Part shown: piece by piece, positions 1 through 8,896 of the stretch
Numbering within the stretch: position 1 is the first letter of the stretch
How the letters are laid out: each line of letters begins with the position of its first letter
NCBI GenBank assembly: GCA_026709335.1
Contig: JAPOTE010000061.1
Span: 1 to 64,000, forward strand
Reading direction: 5' to 3'
Source of the DNA: Bacteroidota bacterium
GTDB taxonomy: Bacteria > Bacteroidota > Rhodothermia > Rhodothermales > Bin80
Length of the DNA: 64,000 bases
Position numbers and translations under genes: made by a program
The notes under the pieces: model-generated
What the model was told of the DNA's origin: nothing
What the model saw: only the letters and a program-made list of their open reading frames with translations
The model's database searches: none

Positions 1-203
1 AAACCCCCAAAATTGAGCATAAACATCGCTCTGAAAGCACCTGAGGGAGTCTTTTCTATCCGAAAACAGAGGTTTTGCAAGAATCTCTATTTATAGAGGA
101 TGCAGTATTCGATCGAGTCCATTGCCATTGAATTCTATATGGGACTCAGCGAGTAATACGAATGAATCAACGTAAAACTCTATGCAAATTCTACGGTATG
201 TGT

Positions 204-1592
204 TCAGTTTTTTGTACTGCTATCCAAATACATAATGTACTCTCTGGCGCGCTCCCTATCTCCATTTCTCCGATATAATTCGGCCAAGTACTTGATGAGT
301 GCGCTACGCTCGTTACCATTAAGTGCCTCAATGCGTGATTCTGCCATGTGTGCATACCGAATCGCTGCATCGGGGTTATTTCTCAGAAGAAGAGCTGCAT
401 CAAAAGCGCATCTAGCTATAATATCGGCATCTAATGAGGCGCACTGCAGCAGGTATGCGAGTGCATCTTTCAGGTTTCCGGCTTCACGTTGTTGTTGTGC
501 GAAATTATAAGCCATGATCGCGTAATCGTCTACAATCGCTCGACGCTGTGGATCTTCCGTGACTAAATCTTTCATGAGCTCAATTGCTTCCCCCTCAAAT
601 CCAGATCCATATTTGGCCAGAGCCAATTGATACCTGACATCTGTACGAGCCTCTTCACTCCGAACTTCTTCAAGCAAAATCAGCAATCCATCAACCACTT
701 TTTGCGGGTTCATGGGGGCTTCATTGAGTAATGCATCAAAACGCTTTCGGGCAGCCAGATTCCCATCATCCCAGGCCAACCAAACGCTGTCAGCATGAAT
801 CAGAGCATATTCTGATTCTGTGCGTTGCCAAGTGCGTGCTCTGTTTAATGACTCTCGGGCAAGCGAAACACGATCTGCCTGAATAAACGCACGACTCGCG
901 CGTACATGATATGCAAACAGGGCTGCAGAATCCGGTGCAGACCTGAATCCCATGTCCACATCATCCAGTGCAATCAGTGCAGCGCGCTCCCATAGCGCTC
1001 CCGCAGTCATACCATATGTTTCAGATTGCAGATCTTCCTGGGCAGCGGCTAAAAGTGCAATAAAATCGTGCCGATTCTGATTCCACATCACCAGGCGTTC
1101 TAAAACTCGGAGCCGATTCTGAATTGCCCCCGACTGATGAAAACGCTCAGCAAGCATTTTGTATACTTTGGCCAACCACTGCCTTGCCTCATCATCAAAT
1201 GCGTCGGCTTCAAGTGCTTCCTCAAATTTTTCTGCAGCGGCTTTGAGTAATTCAAGTGACTGCAAACTGTCCGTCTCAGTGAACTGTTCAAGCAACTCCG
1301 CTCCCGTGTTGAATGCCTCAATGGCACGAATTGTATCACGTTCCATGGAGGCCGTAGGAGATTCCATAAAACTGTCTGCAAGATCTGCTAATTCTCGCCC
1401 TTCCTCGGCTAAACGTGCTGCTTTTTCAATGTCTTTTGCAAACGATTCTTCGGCAAGTTGCCAAGCCGTCTGAATACGAATACTATCTACACCCGGGATC
1501 ACTGGCCGGTCTGGTTCTGAAAGTTCCATAATTACCGTCGGAGCACTGCAACCGGCGGTAAGAAAAACAAGCGTCAAAATTGTAGTTCTCAT
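204..1592 (-). CDS. TPR-repeat lipoprotein, last gene of the fimbria/motor operon
   Basis: The 462-residue product starts with a lipoprotein signal peptide whose lipobox ends at Cys15 (LTAGC). The rest is helical and Ala/Glu/Leu-rich with several TPR-like pairs, for example around residues 110-150 and 380-455. It should be anchored by lipid to an envelope membrane and act as a protein-binding scaffold. Its ATG lies in the stop of the preceding TonB-like gene (ATGA, 1589-1592), so the two are translationally coupled. By position it could be the lipoprotein partner of the ExbB/ExbD/TonB-like motor, much as Pal accompanies Tol; that role is inference. TPR lipoprotein is secure, the substrate unknown. 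Confidence 0.75.
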   Translation of the reverse strand: MRTTILTLVFLTAGCSAPTVIMELSEPDRPVIPGVDSIRIQTAWQLAEESFAKDIEKAARLAEEGRELADLADSFMESPTASMERDTIRAIEAFNTGAELLEQFTETDSLQSLELLKAAAEKFEEALEADAFDDEARQWLAKVYKMLAERFHQSGAIQNRLRVLERLVMWNQNRHDFIALLAAAQEDLQSETYGMTAGALWERAALIALDDVDMGFRSAPDSAALFAYHVRASRAFIQADRVSLARESLNRARTWQRTESEYALIHADSVWLAWDDGNLAARKRFDALLNEAPMNPQKVVDGLLILLEEVRSEEARTDVRYQLALAKYGSGFEGEAIELMKDLVTEDPQRRAIVDDYAIMAYNFAQQQREAGNLKDALAYLLQCASLDADIIARCAFDAALLLRNNPDAAIRYAHMAESRIEALNGNERSALIKYLAELYRRNGDRERAREYIMYLDSSTKN

Positions 1593-2530
1593 TGGAGTGT
1601 AAGTCGCATTTCATCCCACCAGGCAAGAAAGATATCATAGTGGAGGACGGCATCTTTACTGGAAGCTGCCCGCTCTTCGGAGGTGATTCCAGTGATCTCA
1701 TTACCGGCCCGCCGCGCAACACCAATCCGGAATCTCCGCCCTTCCCGTTTAAAACTTGGATCAACCACATAATACGTGTCATCTCCACGAACAATCACAA
1801 CATGCAATTCATCAGACGGCATTCGGGCCATCAGATAAATCTCCCATGTTTCACCTTCGTATTCAAGGAATGCTGTTGAAGTCAAATTACCTGGCTGATA
1901 ATCTACATGACGTTTGACCCCGGGAGGAAGCTCTGACCTTGAAATTTGCATCCATTGAATGATTTTTTTGGCTTCTTCCGCTTTAAGGACACGGGATGGT
2001 TGATGGCCAGTGCCCTTGCTGGCTTCTGGAGACTGGTTCGGAGCATTCGATCTTGCCGTCACTTCAGCCGTTGCGAGACGATTCGGTTGACCACTTCCCT
2101 GCAACTCAATTCCCGACGCTTTCCGTAAAGCCATTCCCGAAGAGGTCGGCGAAATTCTCGTGGTCACTTCTGGAGATGGAGCTACGGCATTTCTGTGTCC
2201 AGGTGTCAACTCAATTCCACCCCGCCGGGCATTAAGAGTATTTGTGAATATCCTCTGATTTGGAATGAGCCCTGGATTTTGTGTTTCCTCTAATTTGGGT
2301 ATTCGGGGAGTCCGCCGCCGAACGATTGGCTTCGCTAATGGTTTTGCAACCGGCGAAACAGAACTTGCAGGATCATTGGTGACAGATTCGAAGGATTCAG
2401 CAAATTCCAGATCTTGTAGCTCTGATATGTGGCTTTGCACTTCAATCCAGGCAGCAATCTGCCATAATAGAAGAAGAAGTGCGGCCGTGATCGCACATGC
2501 CAGAAACCGGTCTTGTGTGGAAGCCCTCAT
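1589..2530 (-). CDS. TonB-like periplasm-spanning protein
   Basis: I start this 313-residue protein at the ATG overlapping the stop of the ExbD gene upstream (ATGA, 2527-2530); a longer reading adds 15 residues inside that gene. It has a short cytoplasmic N-terminus, one membrane helix at about residues 10-28, then a long Pro/Thr/Ser/Arg-rich segment to about residue 190 that could cross the periplasm. The compact C-terminal part (about 195-313) is rich in beta strands and aromatics. That is the architecture of TonB or TolA, and ExbB plus two ExbD genes sit directly upstream. I do not see the canonical TonB C-terminal motif, so TonB-like rests on topology and neighbours. Confidence 0.55.
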   Translation of the reverse strand: MRASTQDRFLACAITAALLLLLWQIAAWIEVQSHISELQDLEFAESFESVTNDPASSVSPVAKPLAKPIVRRRTPRIPKLEETQNPGLIPNQRIFTNTLNARRGGIELTPGHRNAVAPSPEVTTRISPTSSGMALRKASGIELQGSGQPNRLATAEVTARSNAPNQSPEASKGTGHQPSRVLKAEEAKKIIQWMQISRSELPPGVKRHVDYQPGNLTSTAFLEYEGETWEIYLMARMPSDELHVVIVRGDDTYYVVDPSFKREGRRFRIGVARRAGNEITGITSEERAASSKDAVLHYDIFLAWWDEMRLTLQ

Positions 2531-2904
2531 GTCTGTATTGGTTCGATCGCACACCGGAGCGATAATGCACTGCAAATATCCAATAGAGTCACTATCTGTT
2601 GCACGGTCGAGTTTTCTTTAGGTGCAAGCAAAAAGCGAATAGATTTCTGGTTTTCCATGCATGCGGCAAGCTCCTCAACTGTTGTTGTCTGACAAAGCAG
2701 TTCTGAATTGGCCAAACGTTTCACGGTTGCATCCCAGTTTTGATTAAATGAAACTCGTGCTACAATGACCTTCTCTGATGCATCGGATTTACTAGGAAGC
2801 GCCACCTGCAGGGTGGGATTCAGTTCTGCCACCGACAAAAATGCAAGCAGCAATAATAGACCAAGGTCAATAAATCGAAGTAAATGTCCACTACTACGCT
2901 TCAT
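2527..2904 (-). CDS. ExbD/TolR-family protein (second copy)
   Basis: The 125-residue product has the ExbD/TolR plan: a short basic N-terminus, one membrane helix at about 10-30, and a periplasmic domain of about 90 residues. The helix carries the family's membrane-embedded Asp (RFIDLGLLLLL, Asp13), the proton-carrying residue in ExbD, TolR and MotB-like stators. It begins at an ATGA overlap with the previous exbD-like gene (2901-2904). The two adjacent ExbD proteins are quite diverged, suggesting distinct roles or a heteromeric stator. Two ExbD paralogs beside one ExbB are common in Bacteroidota. Confidence 0.8.
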   Translation of the reverse strand: MKRSSGHLLRFIDLGLLLLLAFLSVAELNPTLQVALPSKSDASEKVIVARVSFNQNWDATVKRLANSELLCQTTTVEELAACMENQKSIRFLLAPKENSTVQQIVTLLDICSALSLRCAIEPIQT

Positions 2905-3269
2905 GGAGAACTCGCATGTAACTGCAGTACCCTGAATGCTGCCTGTCGATTCTGCTGAGTCACAATGGCGTGGATTTCAAGTAACCTGCCTGCGGGAGCA
3001 TTGGCATCCGCGATGAACTCAATTTCTCCCGCCCATGTATGAGCTATGGACTCCAGCTCTTCCAGCGTAATAGGAGCTCCATCCATCGTAAAAATTGTCC
3101 CGTCAGTGGTAATTTCTATCTGCATTGGGAGTTGAAGCCTCCCTTCTTCTGCGAGTTTGTAGGTAACTGGCGGCTCAGTCCTTGACGTAGTAAAACTGGC
3201 GGTAGCCATCAAACTTAGTAACAGAAGCAGTGTGATATCTACCAATCGCAAAATCAAGGCCCCTCTCAT
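2901..3269 (-). CDS. ExbD/TolR-family protein (first copy)
   Basis: The start chosen is the ATG overlapping the ExbB stop (ATGA, 3266-3269), giving 122 residues; a longer in-frame reading adds 17 residues inside exbB and is unlikely. The N-terminal membrane helix contains the conserved Asp (LRLVDITLLLLL, Asp10), followed by a periplasmic domain of about 85 residues. ExbD works with ExbB to turn proton flow into movement of a TonB-type protein. The gene is part of a tight run exbB-exbD-exbD-tonB-like-TPR lipoprotein. Confidence 0.8.
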   Translation of the reverse strand: MRGALILRLVDITLLLLLSLMATASFTTSRTEPPVTYKLAEEGRLQLPMQIEITTDGTIFTMDGAPITLEELESIAHTWAGEIEFIADANAPAGRLLEIHAIVTQQNRQAAFRVLQLHASSP

Positions 3270-3919
3270 ACGTCTCCCTCTGTAATGGAAAGTATATAAG
3301 ACCGCACCTTCTGAGCCCACATTTGCGCAGATTCAATATACCGACTCACATATCCATGCATGACCGCCTCAAAGAACTCTAGCAGAATGCTGGTAATAAT
3401 TCCCAGGAGTGTTGAGACAACTGCAATAGCAATTCCTGCAAATATAGTTTGTGCATCGCGCGTTCCTGTGGAGAACAGAGCATAAATCCCAACCAATGTG
3501 CCAAGTAGCCCAAGTCCTCCGGCAGTACTGGAACAATAGTTGACAATTCGTTGAGTTCGTTCGTACGCCGCATGGGATGCAGTGGCTATATCGCTGACTT
3601 CCCGACCCATGGCTTCAGGGTTTCTATGAAGCTGTATCAATCCGGACAAAAGCTGTGTATAGAGGCTGTCAGCAGCACGTTTCCGCGCTTCCAGCAATGC
3701 AGAAAGCGTAATGGAGTCCAGGCTTAATTGCTTTAATGGTCGTGCAGCTAAATCATCTCGAATGAGACGTACCATGCGGAGCATCAAAATAATCAAACCA
3801 GCAATCAGAACTGCCAGAATCGGCCACTGAAACCCACCTGCCTGACTGAATAACTCGAGAATGGAAAAGGATTGAACCTCCTGTGGAAAGGAAGAAAAAT
3901 TCTGCAATGTATCTGTCAT
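3266..3919 (-). CDS. ExbB/TolQ/MotA-family proton channel
   Basis: The 217-residue product is of normal ExbB/TolQ length. It has a first membrane helix at about 28-50, a cytoplasmic helical region, and two further helices at about 130-150 and 160-185. The last two contain the Gly-rich GLLGTLVGIYALF and the small-residue stretch AGIAIAVVSTLLG typical of the family. It would form the pentameric channel of a proton-motive-force stator with the two ExbD proteins that follow. It starts 13 bp after the adhesin-like gene, so it is in the same operon as the chaperone-usher genes. Such fimbriae normally need no motor, so the pairing is unexpected. Confidence 0.85.
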   Translation of the reverse strand: MTDTLQNFSSFPQEVQSFSILELFSQAGGFQWPILAVLIAGLIILMLRMVRLIRDDLAARPLKQLSLDSITLSALLEARKRAADSLYTQLLSGLIQLHRNPEAMGREVSDIATASHAAYERTQRIVNYCSSTAGGLGLLGTLVGIYALFSTGTRDAQTIFAGIAIAVVSTLLGIITSILLEFFEAVMHGYVSRYIESAQMWAQKVRSYILSITEGDV

Positions 3920-3932
3920 GATCTATTTGTGA

Positions 3933-4808
3933 TTAATGGAGCGGATCGCATAAAAAAGTTAACGAGATGAGTCCCTCATAATCTGACTCGGGGCTTGTTG
4001 CATAAGTGGTTACTACGCCCCCGAGTCGGAATACAATCTGTTCACCGCCGGTATGAATTCGGCGACTCCCGGATCCTGTAATCAGAGGAAGGTATCTACT
4101 TCCCGAAGCAGCCTTATAGGCAAGTTGGCTGGTAAACCCCACATGTCCATAAGGGGATTGGAGTATATGAGGTGAAGTAACCGTAACCAGCGCGGATTGA
4201 GAGCTGGTAGTCAATGTAAGAGTGGCCACCTGATGGGCAAAGGTTCCAGGGCTTTGGCCATGATTCTCTTGATATTTTCGGAGGCCTGTCTCTGGGTCAA
4301 CTGTTATGATTCCAGCCCTGTTTGCTTTGGCACCCCCAAATTCCAGAGCTCCTGATGAACTTACCGCACAACTTGTCTTCGAAGCAAGAACTTCGTATGT
4401 GACCGGAACAGAAATCGAATGGGTTCCTGTCGGCCCTCGAACGATAAGAGTTACGGATCCTTGATACATTCCCGGAGATGGCAGGGACTGCGTGACTACC
4501 TCGCCGTACACATGCCAGAAAAGCGTGCGCTCAGCCCGAACTCGACACATGCTCGTAGTGGGCTTGTCATGAGAATGATTGCATGAAAGATGTGGAGTCC
4601 ACGGTAGTGTATGGCCACCCATTCTGAGGAACCCTCCCTGTATAGCTGCATCGTACCATGCACCGTATTCCCGTTCAGTGATCATCTCAATCAGTGCAGG
4701 AGTACCGTTTTCGCCCAATAACAATGGACGATCCACCCTGAGTTGGGCCATACAAACATGGATCGGTACATACAGGAGCAGCAATAGAAACAGGGCAACT
4801 CGAGTCAT
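3933..4808 (-). CDS. Two-domain fimbrial adhesin-like subunit with DUF4402-type C-terminal domain
   Basis: This 291-residue secreted protein has a signal peptide (about residues 1-21, hydrophobic core VALFLLLLLYV, cleavage after CMA). An N-terminal domain of about 120 residues resembles nothing I recognise. The C-terminal domain (about 150-291) resembles the three small DUF4402-type subunits of the operon, with EFGGAKANRAGIITVDPETG near its start and a final FRLGG...YEGLISLTF strand pattern. One unique domain plus one pilin-like domain is the usual plan of a fimbrial tip adhesin. The ATG overlaps the usher stop (ATGA, 4805-4808). The tip role is inference. Confidence 0.6.
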   Translation of the reverse strand: MTRVALFLLLLLYVPIHVCMAQLRVDRPLLLGENGTPALIEMITEREYGAWYDAAIQGGFLRMGGHTLPWTPHLSCNHSHDKPTTSMCRVRAERTLFWHVYGEVVTQSLPSPGMYQGSVTLIVRGPTGTHSISVPVTYEVLASKTSCAVSSSGALEFGGAKANRAGIITVDPETGLRKYQENHGQSPGTFAHQVATLTLTTSSQSALVTVTSPHILQSPYGHVGFTSQLAYKAASGSRYLPLITGSGSRRIHTGGEQIVFRLGGVVTTYATSPESDYEGLISLTFLCDPLH

Positions 4809-7051
4809 TCGCTATCCAGATTAATTGTTACAGAAAATGGGCCTGTATCTACCTCAATCATTTTTTCTGCCAGAACATTCTCATTCAGAACATCCATGAC
4901 GGTAAGCATATAGTCTCCCGGATTCACGTGGAATGCAAACCCGCCATCTCGGTACACTTCTGCACTTTTTTTCCGATCCAAATAGACTCGCAGTCGCAGC
5001 GGCGCTCGATCCATGTTAATAATTTTCCCCTTGACTGTAACAAGCCGCTGCATCGGTATCTGGATGATTTTTCTTCGACCAGGGTCCGCTGTAAAGCTGA
5101 ACTCAAAGCCCGTCTCCGGATGTAAAGATGGATCATGAACAGATGCTTCTATGAGTTGGACCTGATAGCGCTGATAGGGCTCCAGATTCGTGGCGTAGAG
5201 TGCACCTGTTTTGAGACGTCTCCATCCACCCTGATAAAGCTGTGCCTCAATATGTGGAAGAATTGCTTCGGAGCCGTCACGGATGCCATTTCCGTTGACA
5301 TCTTCAAAAATTTGAAGTTCAGCTGCACTTTCCTGGCGGTTAGGTGCAGCCAGTTTCACATCACGCCATATGTGAACACTTCCTTGCGCCTGTTGCGAAT
5401 GAGTCATTCCTCGATGATCCTGCCGTCCACGGGCAAAAAAGCTGCCCAGTGCCGATGAGATGTGAATACTGAGGCTACCGATCATGGTCTGATTTGCCGC
5501 ATCCCACCCCATACTGAACGTCATGGACTTGTTTGGAAGCGCCAGCATTCCTTCCAGGCCATACGTCTGATGAATGTATCCATGATCAGCAAAGGCGAGT
5601 AATCGCCCACGTGTCAGAGATCTTCCTGTGGCAAAGCGCCAATAATGATTGACTCTATTATCTACCAATGAGCCACGCAAGCGGTCAACCTCCATACTGA
5701 TTTGCATCAGCAAGCCACTGGGATGATGCAGCCAGAATTCCGGGTGTAGAGACAGGTACCCATAATGGCCAGCAACCTTTGTGTGTGATCCTCTTAACCA
5801 TAGACTGAGTGGCCCCTGATTGACTGATGCTGTTATACTCATATTCAGAGATTGACTGGTTTGAGCGTGGATTCGGGCGTTGACCTGAACGCCGGAGCGC
5901 CACATCTGCAGAGTGGCTTGCCACTTTGAGAACGGAACATGCATCTCGGCGCCAAGCGCCAGAAATGTTACTGGGTTCATTGTGAACCCGGCAATCATAT
6001 CCATGCGACGATATGTACGACTCAGTACACTGTGCAATGACAATCTTTTGCGTAATCCATACCGGAGGTTCAGGGCCTGTTCGTGCTCACGAACTCTTAA
6101 CTGATAGTACATCTTCCCCGGCGGGTTCAGCGAAGAGGGCGTGAGCAGATGATGAGAATCGGAGAGGATGTGTCCGCCCCCCAATGGTCGGGTATACATT
6201 TCCAATTTTGTGGTTCCATACCAGGCGGGGACATTCAATTGATATTTTCCTTCAGCATCGGCCTGTACCTGATCCACAACTTCGCCGCTGATCATGGCCT
6301 GTATGAGTGCATAGGGTGCAGACATTCCGCGAATAGCTCGCACTCGTTGCACTCGCTGTCTGGCTAATGGTATATTGGTGATTAATGCACCTGCGCCTCC
6401 ATTCGCCTCACGGCCAATCTCCACCTGGGTTAGCCATTTTCCGCGGGGCCAGTCGCTTCGATAGGCCCATGCGGAGTAGTTTCCAAGGTCGGCTTCTATG
6501 GTTCCGAGTAATGCACTGCCAGTAAGACGAAGAGATGGATGAACTCCGAATGCGTCCCTGCGAAGTTGCCAATTCACCATTGCACCACCCCAGAAATTGC
6601 GTGTGTGCCCGAAGAGGTGAGGACCTGGCGCTTCAATCCAACTTGCTCGCCTTTCACGAAGCACATCTACATCAAAAGTAGATGCAACCGATGACGCGCT
6701 CAGGTGCAGGCGTTTCTGATCAAAATGCAGTGCAGTACCAAGTCGGCCTAATACATCCGTCAAAAGGATTTTACAGGAATGATCTATGGGGAGGCCGCTA
6801 CATGGAAAGATGTGATGATGATGCGTATCCAGAGCTTCAAAGTTTGCTCCTCTGATCTGTACGGTAAATTGGAGAGCCTGAAAAAATTCTTTGCCATCTA
6901 CCAGAAAAACCTCTCCATCATGCCACGCGCGGATCAATTCCTGCCTGCCAGGCAGCTCCAACAGAAGAGGAACCTCCATCAATACCTGAGCGGTTGCAGT
7001 GCGAAGATTGAAGAGGATGAGCAGAATCAGGGAGAAATACTTCAGGCTCAT
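4805..7051 (-). CDS. Fimbrial usher-like outer-membrane protein
   Basis: The 748-residue protein has a signal peptide (about 1-21). A signature resembling the usher plug region (SGEVVDQVQADAEGKYQLNV, followed by a TRPLGGG turn) sits near residues 255-290. A long stretch of alternating beta strands (about 300-570) looks like a barrel. A C-terminal Ig-like part (about 590-748) contains the calcium-type loop EDVNGNGIRDGSE. Ushers secrete and assemble chaperone-bound pilins. The preceding gene is a PapD-like chaperone and pilin-like genes flank the pair, which strengthens the call. Similarity to FimD/PapC is remote, so it may be a CFA/I-type or novel usher. The ATG overlaps the chaperone stop (7048-7051). 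Confidence 0.6.
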   Translation of the reverse strand: MSLKYFSLILLILFNLRTATAQVLMEVPLLLELPGRQELIRAWHDGEVFLVDGKEFFQALQFTVQIRGANFEALDTHHHHIFPCSGLPIDHSCKILLTDVLGRLGTALHFDQKRLHLSASSVASTFDVDVLRERRASWIEAPGPHLFGHTRNFWGGAMVNWQLRRDAFGVHPSLRLTGSALLGTIEADLGNYSAWAYRSDWPRGKWLTQVEIGREANGGAGALITNIPLARQRVQRVRAIRGMSAPYALIQAMISGEVVDQVQADAEGKYQLNVPAWYGTTKLEMYTRPLGGGHILSDSHHLLTPSSLNPPGKMYYQLRVREHEQALNLRYGLRKRLSLHSVLSRTYRRMDMIAGFTMNPVTFLALGAEMHVPFSKWQATLQMWRSGVQVNARIHAQTSQSLNMSITASVNQGPLSLWLRGSHTKVAGHYGYLSLHPEFWLHHPSGLLMQISMEVDRLRGSLVDNRVNHYWRFATGRSLTRGRLLAFADHGYIHQTYGLEGMLALPNKSMTFSMGWDAANQTMIGSLSIHISSALGSFFARGRQDHRGMTHSQQAQGSVHIWRDVKLAAPNRQESAAELQIFEDVNGNGIRDGSEAILPHIEAQLYQGGWRRLKTGALYATNLEPYQRYQVQLIEASVHDPSLHPETGFEFSFTADPGRRKIIQIPMQRLVTVKGKIINMDRAPLRLRVYLDRKKSAEVYRDGGFAFHVNPGDYMLTVMDVLNENVLAEKMIEVDTGPFSVTINLDSE

Positions 7052-7821
7052 TTCTCGATCAGATGAATAGGCTCCGGAATTTCAAGTTGGCGTTGGATCG
7101 CCTGCCCCAAACCTGTATACTCCGTATCAAATTCCAGCCGTAAAGAGCTGGTCAGCGGAGTTTGAGATATCGGAATCCGTATTTTTCGGGTCGTATAAAC
7201 AGCAGATTCGGCCCTGCCAAGTTGCACATTGCCATGAAATACGCGAACCCCTCCAAGAAAAGGCCACTGACTGTGATTTTCCAGATACAAATGCAATTCT
7301 CCGGATGTACGATCGAGGATGCGAGCACTCAGGATCGGGCTTCCTCTGCCTTGAAGATAAATGAGTGGAGCAATCAGATTGTAGACAATGCTGAGGCCGC
7401 TGGCAACGGCGGGAACCTGACCATTTACGATCGCGCCACGCTCCTGCATTGCAAAATGCATGAGTGTGATGTGAGCACCTTCGGGAACGGAACGGATACG
7501 ATAACGGACTGTCTGTTCACCCCCCGCCGGAAGAATGCATCGATCCGGAAAAAATGTCAGATACGGAACTAAATCTCTCAACTTGCCCGCCTCCCCTAGT
7601 ACAATACCGGTCGTTGAGTCAGATGAGGCAATGACCCCGTAGTTCGAACGGATGGTGATTTCTACTCCCTCGGTACCCTCGTTGTAGAGGGTGAATGCCC
7701 CATAAGGCTTTTCATCTGTAACCAGAGCATAGGCCGGCGTGACACTAAGTGCCGCCTGAGCGTGCACCTGCTTTGAGAGGCCAACACCGGCGATCAATAA
7801 CAATGGCAAGATTTTCGTCAT
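7048..7821 (-). CDS. PapD-like periplasmic fimbrial chaperone
   Basis: I start at the ATG four bases after the preceding stop, which gives 257 residues with a clean signal peptide (MTKILPLLLIAGVGL, cleavage near VHA-QA). The mature protein has two Ig-like domains. The first (about 23-140) carries family hallmarks: SVTPAYALV at the N-terminus, an FTLYNEG strand, and a PAGGEQTVRYRIR segment matching the pG-Q-VR pattern of pili chaperones. The second domain (about 145-250) has the shorter beta-sandwich pattern. It should hold the DUF4402-like subunits in the periplasm and hand them to the adjacent usher. A longer upstream start would overlap the neighbouring gene and spoil the signal peptide. 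Confidence 0.75.
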   Translation of the reverse strand: MTKILPLLLIAGVGLSKQVHAQAALSVTPAYALVTDEKPYGAFTLYNEGTEGVEITIRSNYGVIASSDSTTGIVLGEAGKLRDLVPYLTFFPDRCILPAGGEQTVRYRIRSVPEGAHITLMHFAMQERGAIVNGQVPAVASGLSIVYNLIAPLIYLQGRGSPILSARILDRTSGELHLYLENHSQWPFLGGVRVFHGNVQLGRAESAVYTTRKIRIPISQTPLTSSLRLEFDTEYTGLGQAIQRQLEIPEPIHLIEK

Positions 7822-7825
7822 CTTT

Positions 7826-8344
7826 TTATAGTGGGGTAATTCGAACTGCAAGTTGTCCGGTATAGTGACCCTGGGCCGCACCAAACAGATCTATGGTTCC
7901 TCCAAATCGAAGGGTTGCACATCCATCATCACCCAGCACTCCGGCAGCCCCTTCCCTGAGAGAGCTGAGTGTGAATGCTCCCTGGTTACATCCTTTGCTC
8001 TGCGCCCAGGATGGTGTAAACCGAACCTCATGACTCCCGCCGGCTTGTTTGAGTGGAATTACGTGGTCAATGCTCACCAGAAACCCTGTTTCTGCTGGTC
8101 CATGCACGGTCACTTCTCCCATTGCAAATGCCCCTGCGGCTTTGTGATTGGCCAGCCCGGTTGCCGGATCAAGGATCACCGCACCTGCATCTGCGCGCTG
8201 TCTGGCAAAATCCAATTGGCTACTGCTCACACTGACAGTCAAAACTCTGGGGAGTACTTCCAGCTGAATCTGCATCGTACCACTCGTTTGTGCGTGAGCG
8301 GTCATGGAAAACAACACAAGGCCACAAAATGCGAACCGAGTCAT
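7826..8344 (-). CDS. DUF4402-type pilin-like subunit
   Basis: Starting at the ATG one base after the preceding stop gives 172 residues with a signal peptide ending at AHA-QT. The mature part matches the DUF4402 pattern: an early SQLDFARQRA strand, VILDPATG, a middle HGPAETGFLVSID strand, and a terminal LRFGGTID...GHYTGQLAVRI strand pair. Proteins of this type are secreted beta-sandwich subunits often found with chaperone-usher genes. It is the third of three consecutive paralogs and lies just upstream of the chaperone. The exact fibre role is inferred. Confidence 0.7.
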   Translation of the reverse strand: MTRFAFCGLVLFSMTAHAQTSGTMQIQLEVLPRVLTVSVSSSQLDFARQRADAGAVILDPATGLANHKAAGAFAMGEVTVHGPAETGFLVSIDHVIPLKQAGGSHEVRFTPSWAQSKGCNQGAFTLSSLREGAAGVLGDDGCATLRFGGTIDLFGAAQGHYTGQLAVRITPL

Positions 8345-8345
8345 A

Positions 8346-8891
8346 TCAGTTGCAGGTCGCCGTTGTAGTGATGGTACCTGTATAGGTCCCGTTCGCGTCA
8401 TTCAGGTCGATCCCGCTAATCGTGCCGCCGAACCGGAAATAGCGGTCAAATTGCGTCCCGGCACCACCGGCGGTGCCGCTATATGAGGCGCCACTAATCG
8501 CAGTATAACTGCTGCTGGAACTCGCAGATTGAGCCCATGTACCTGAATACGACAGCTTATCACTGGACTTCGTCAGGTCATCAGGAAACTCTCTGGAAAC
8601 AGAATAATTGGCCACATTTGAACCTTGAAGGCGCGCCTGCCCCGGCTTCGGAGCGCCGCTGCGTGTCAATGAGGTTGTGACGGCTCCCGTTGTGGCAGCG
8701 ATGGTAATCGATCCCGATCCTGAACCAGGCTTTTCAACCGTTCCATAATCAAGAGATGAGCTGCCGGAGAGGGTGCACGTAGGCGAGGGCGCGGAAAGAG
8801 AAATTGTTGCTGTTACGGTTGCGGATTGTGCGAACGCCGGAATTCCCCAACATAAAATCAGGAAAAGGAAAGTAATGGTAGATTTCATCAT
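8346..8891 (-). CDS. DUF4402-type pilin-like subunit, probable major subunit
   Basis: The start is set at ATG 8891, five bases after the preceding stop, giving 181 residues. A signal peptide ends near AFA-QS. The mature protein is unusually rich in Ser, Thr, Gly and Ala (serine runs around residue 130), has SSLDYGTVEKPGSG near its start, and ends YTGTITTTATCN. Two Cys (near the start, PTCTLSG, and the C-terminal TCN) could form a disulphide, as in many pilins. It shares the C-terminal pattern FRFGG...YTGTI with its neighbours. The low-complexity composition and middle position suggest the main structural subunit, but that is a guess. Confidence 0.7.
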   Translation of the reverse strand: MMKSTITFLFLILCWGIPAFAQSATVTATISLSAPSPTCTLSGSSSLDYGTVEKPGSGSGSITIAATTGAVTTSLTRSGAPKPGQARLQGSNVANYSVSREFPDDLTKSSDKLSYSGTWAQSASSSSSYTAISGASYSGTAGGAGTQFDRYFRFGGTISGIDLNDANGTYTGTITTTATCN

Positions 8892-8896
8892 AGTTG

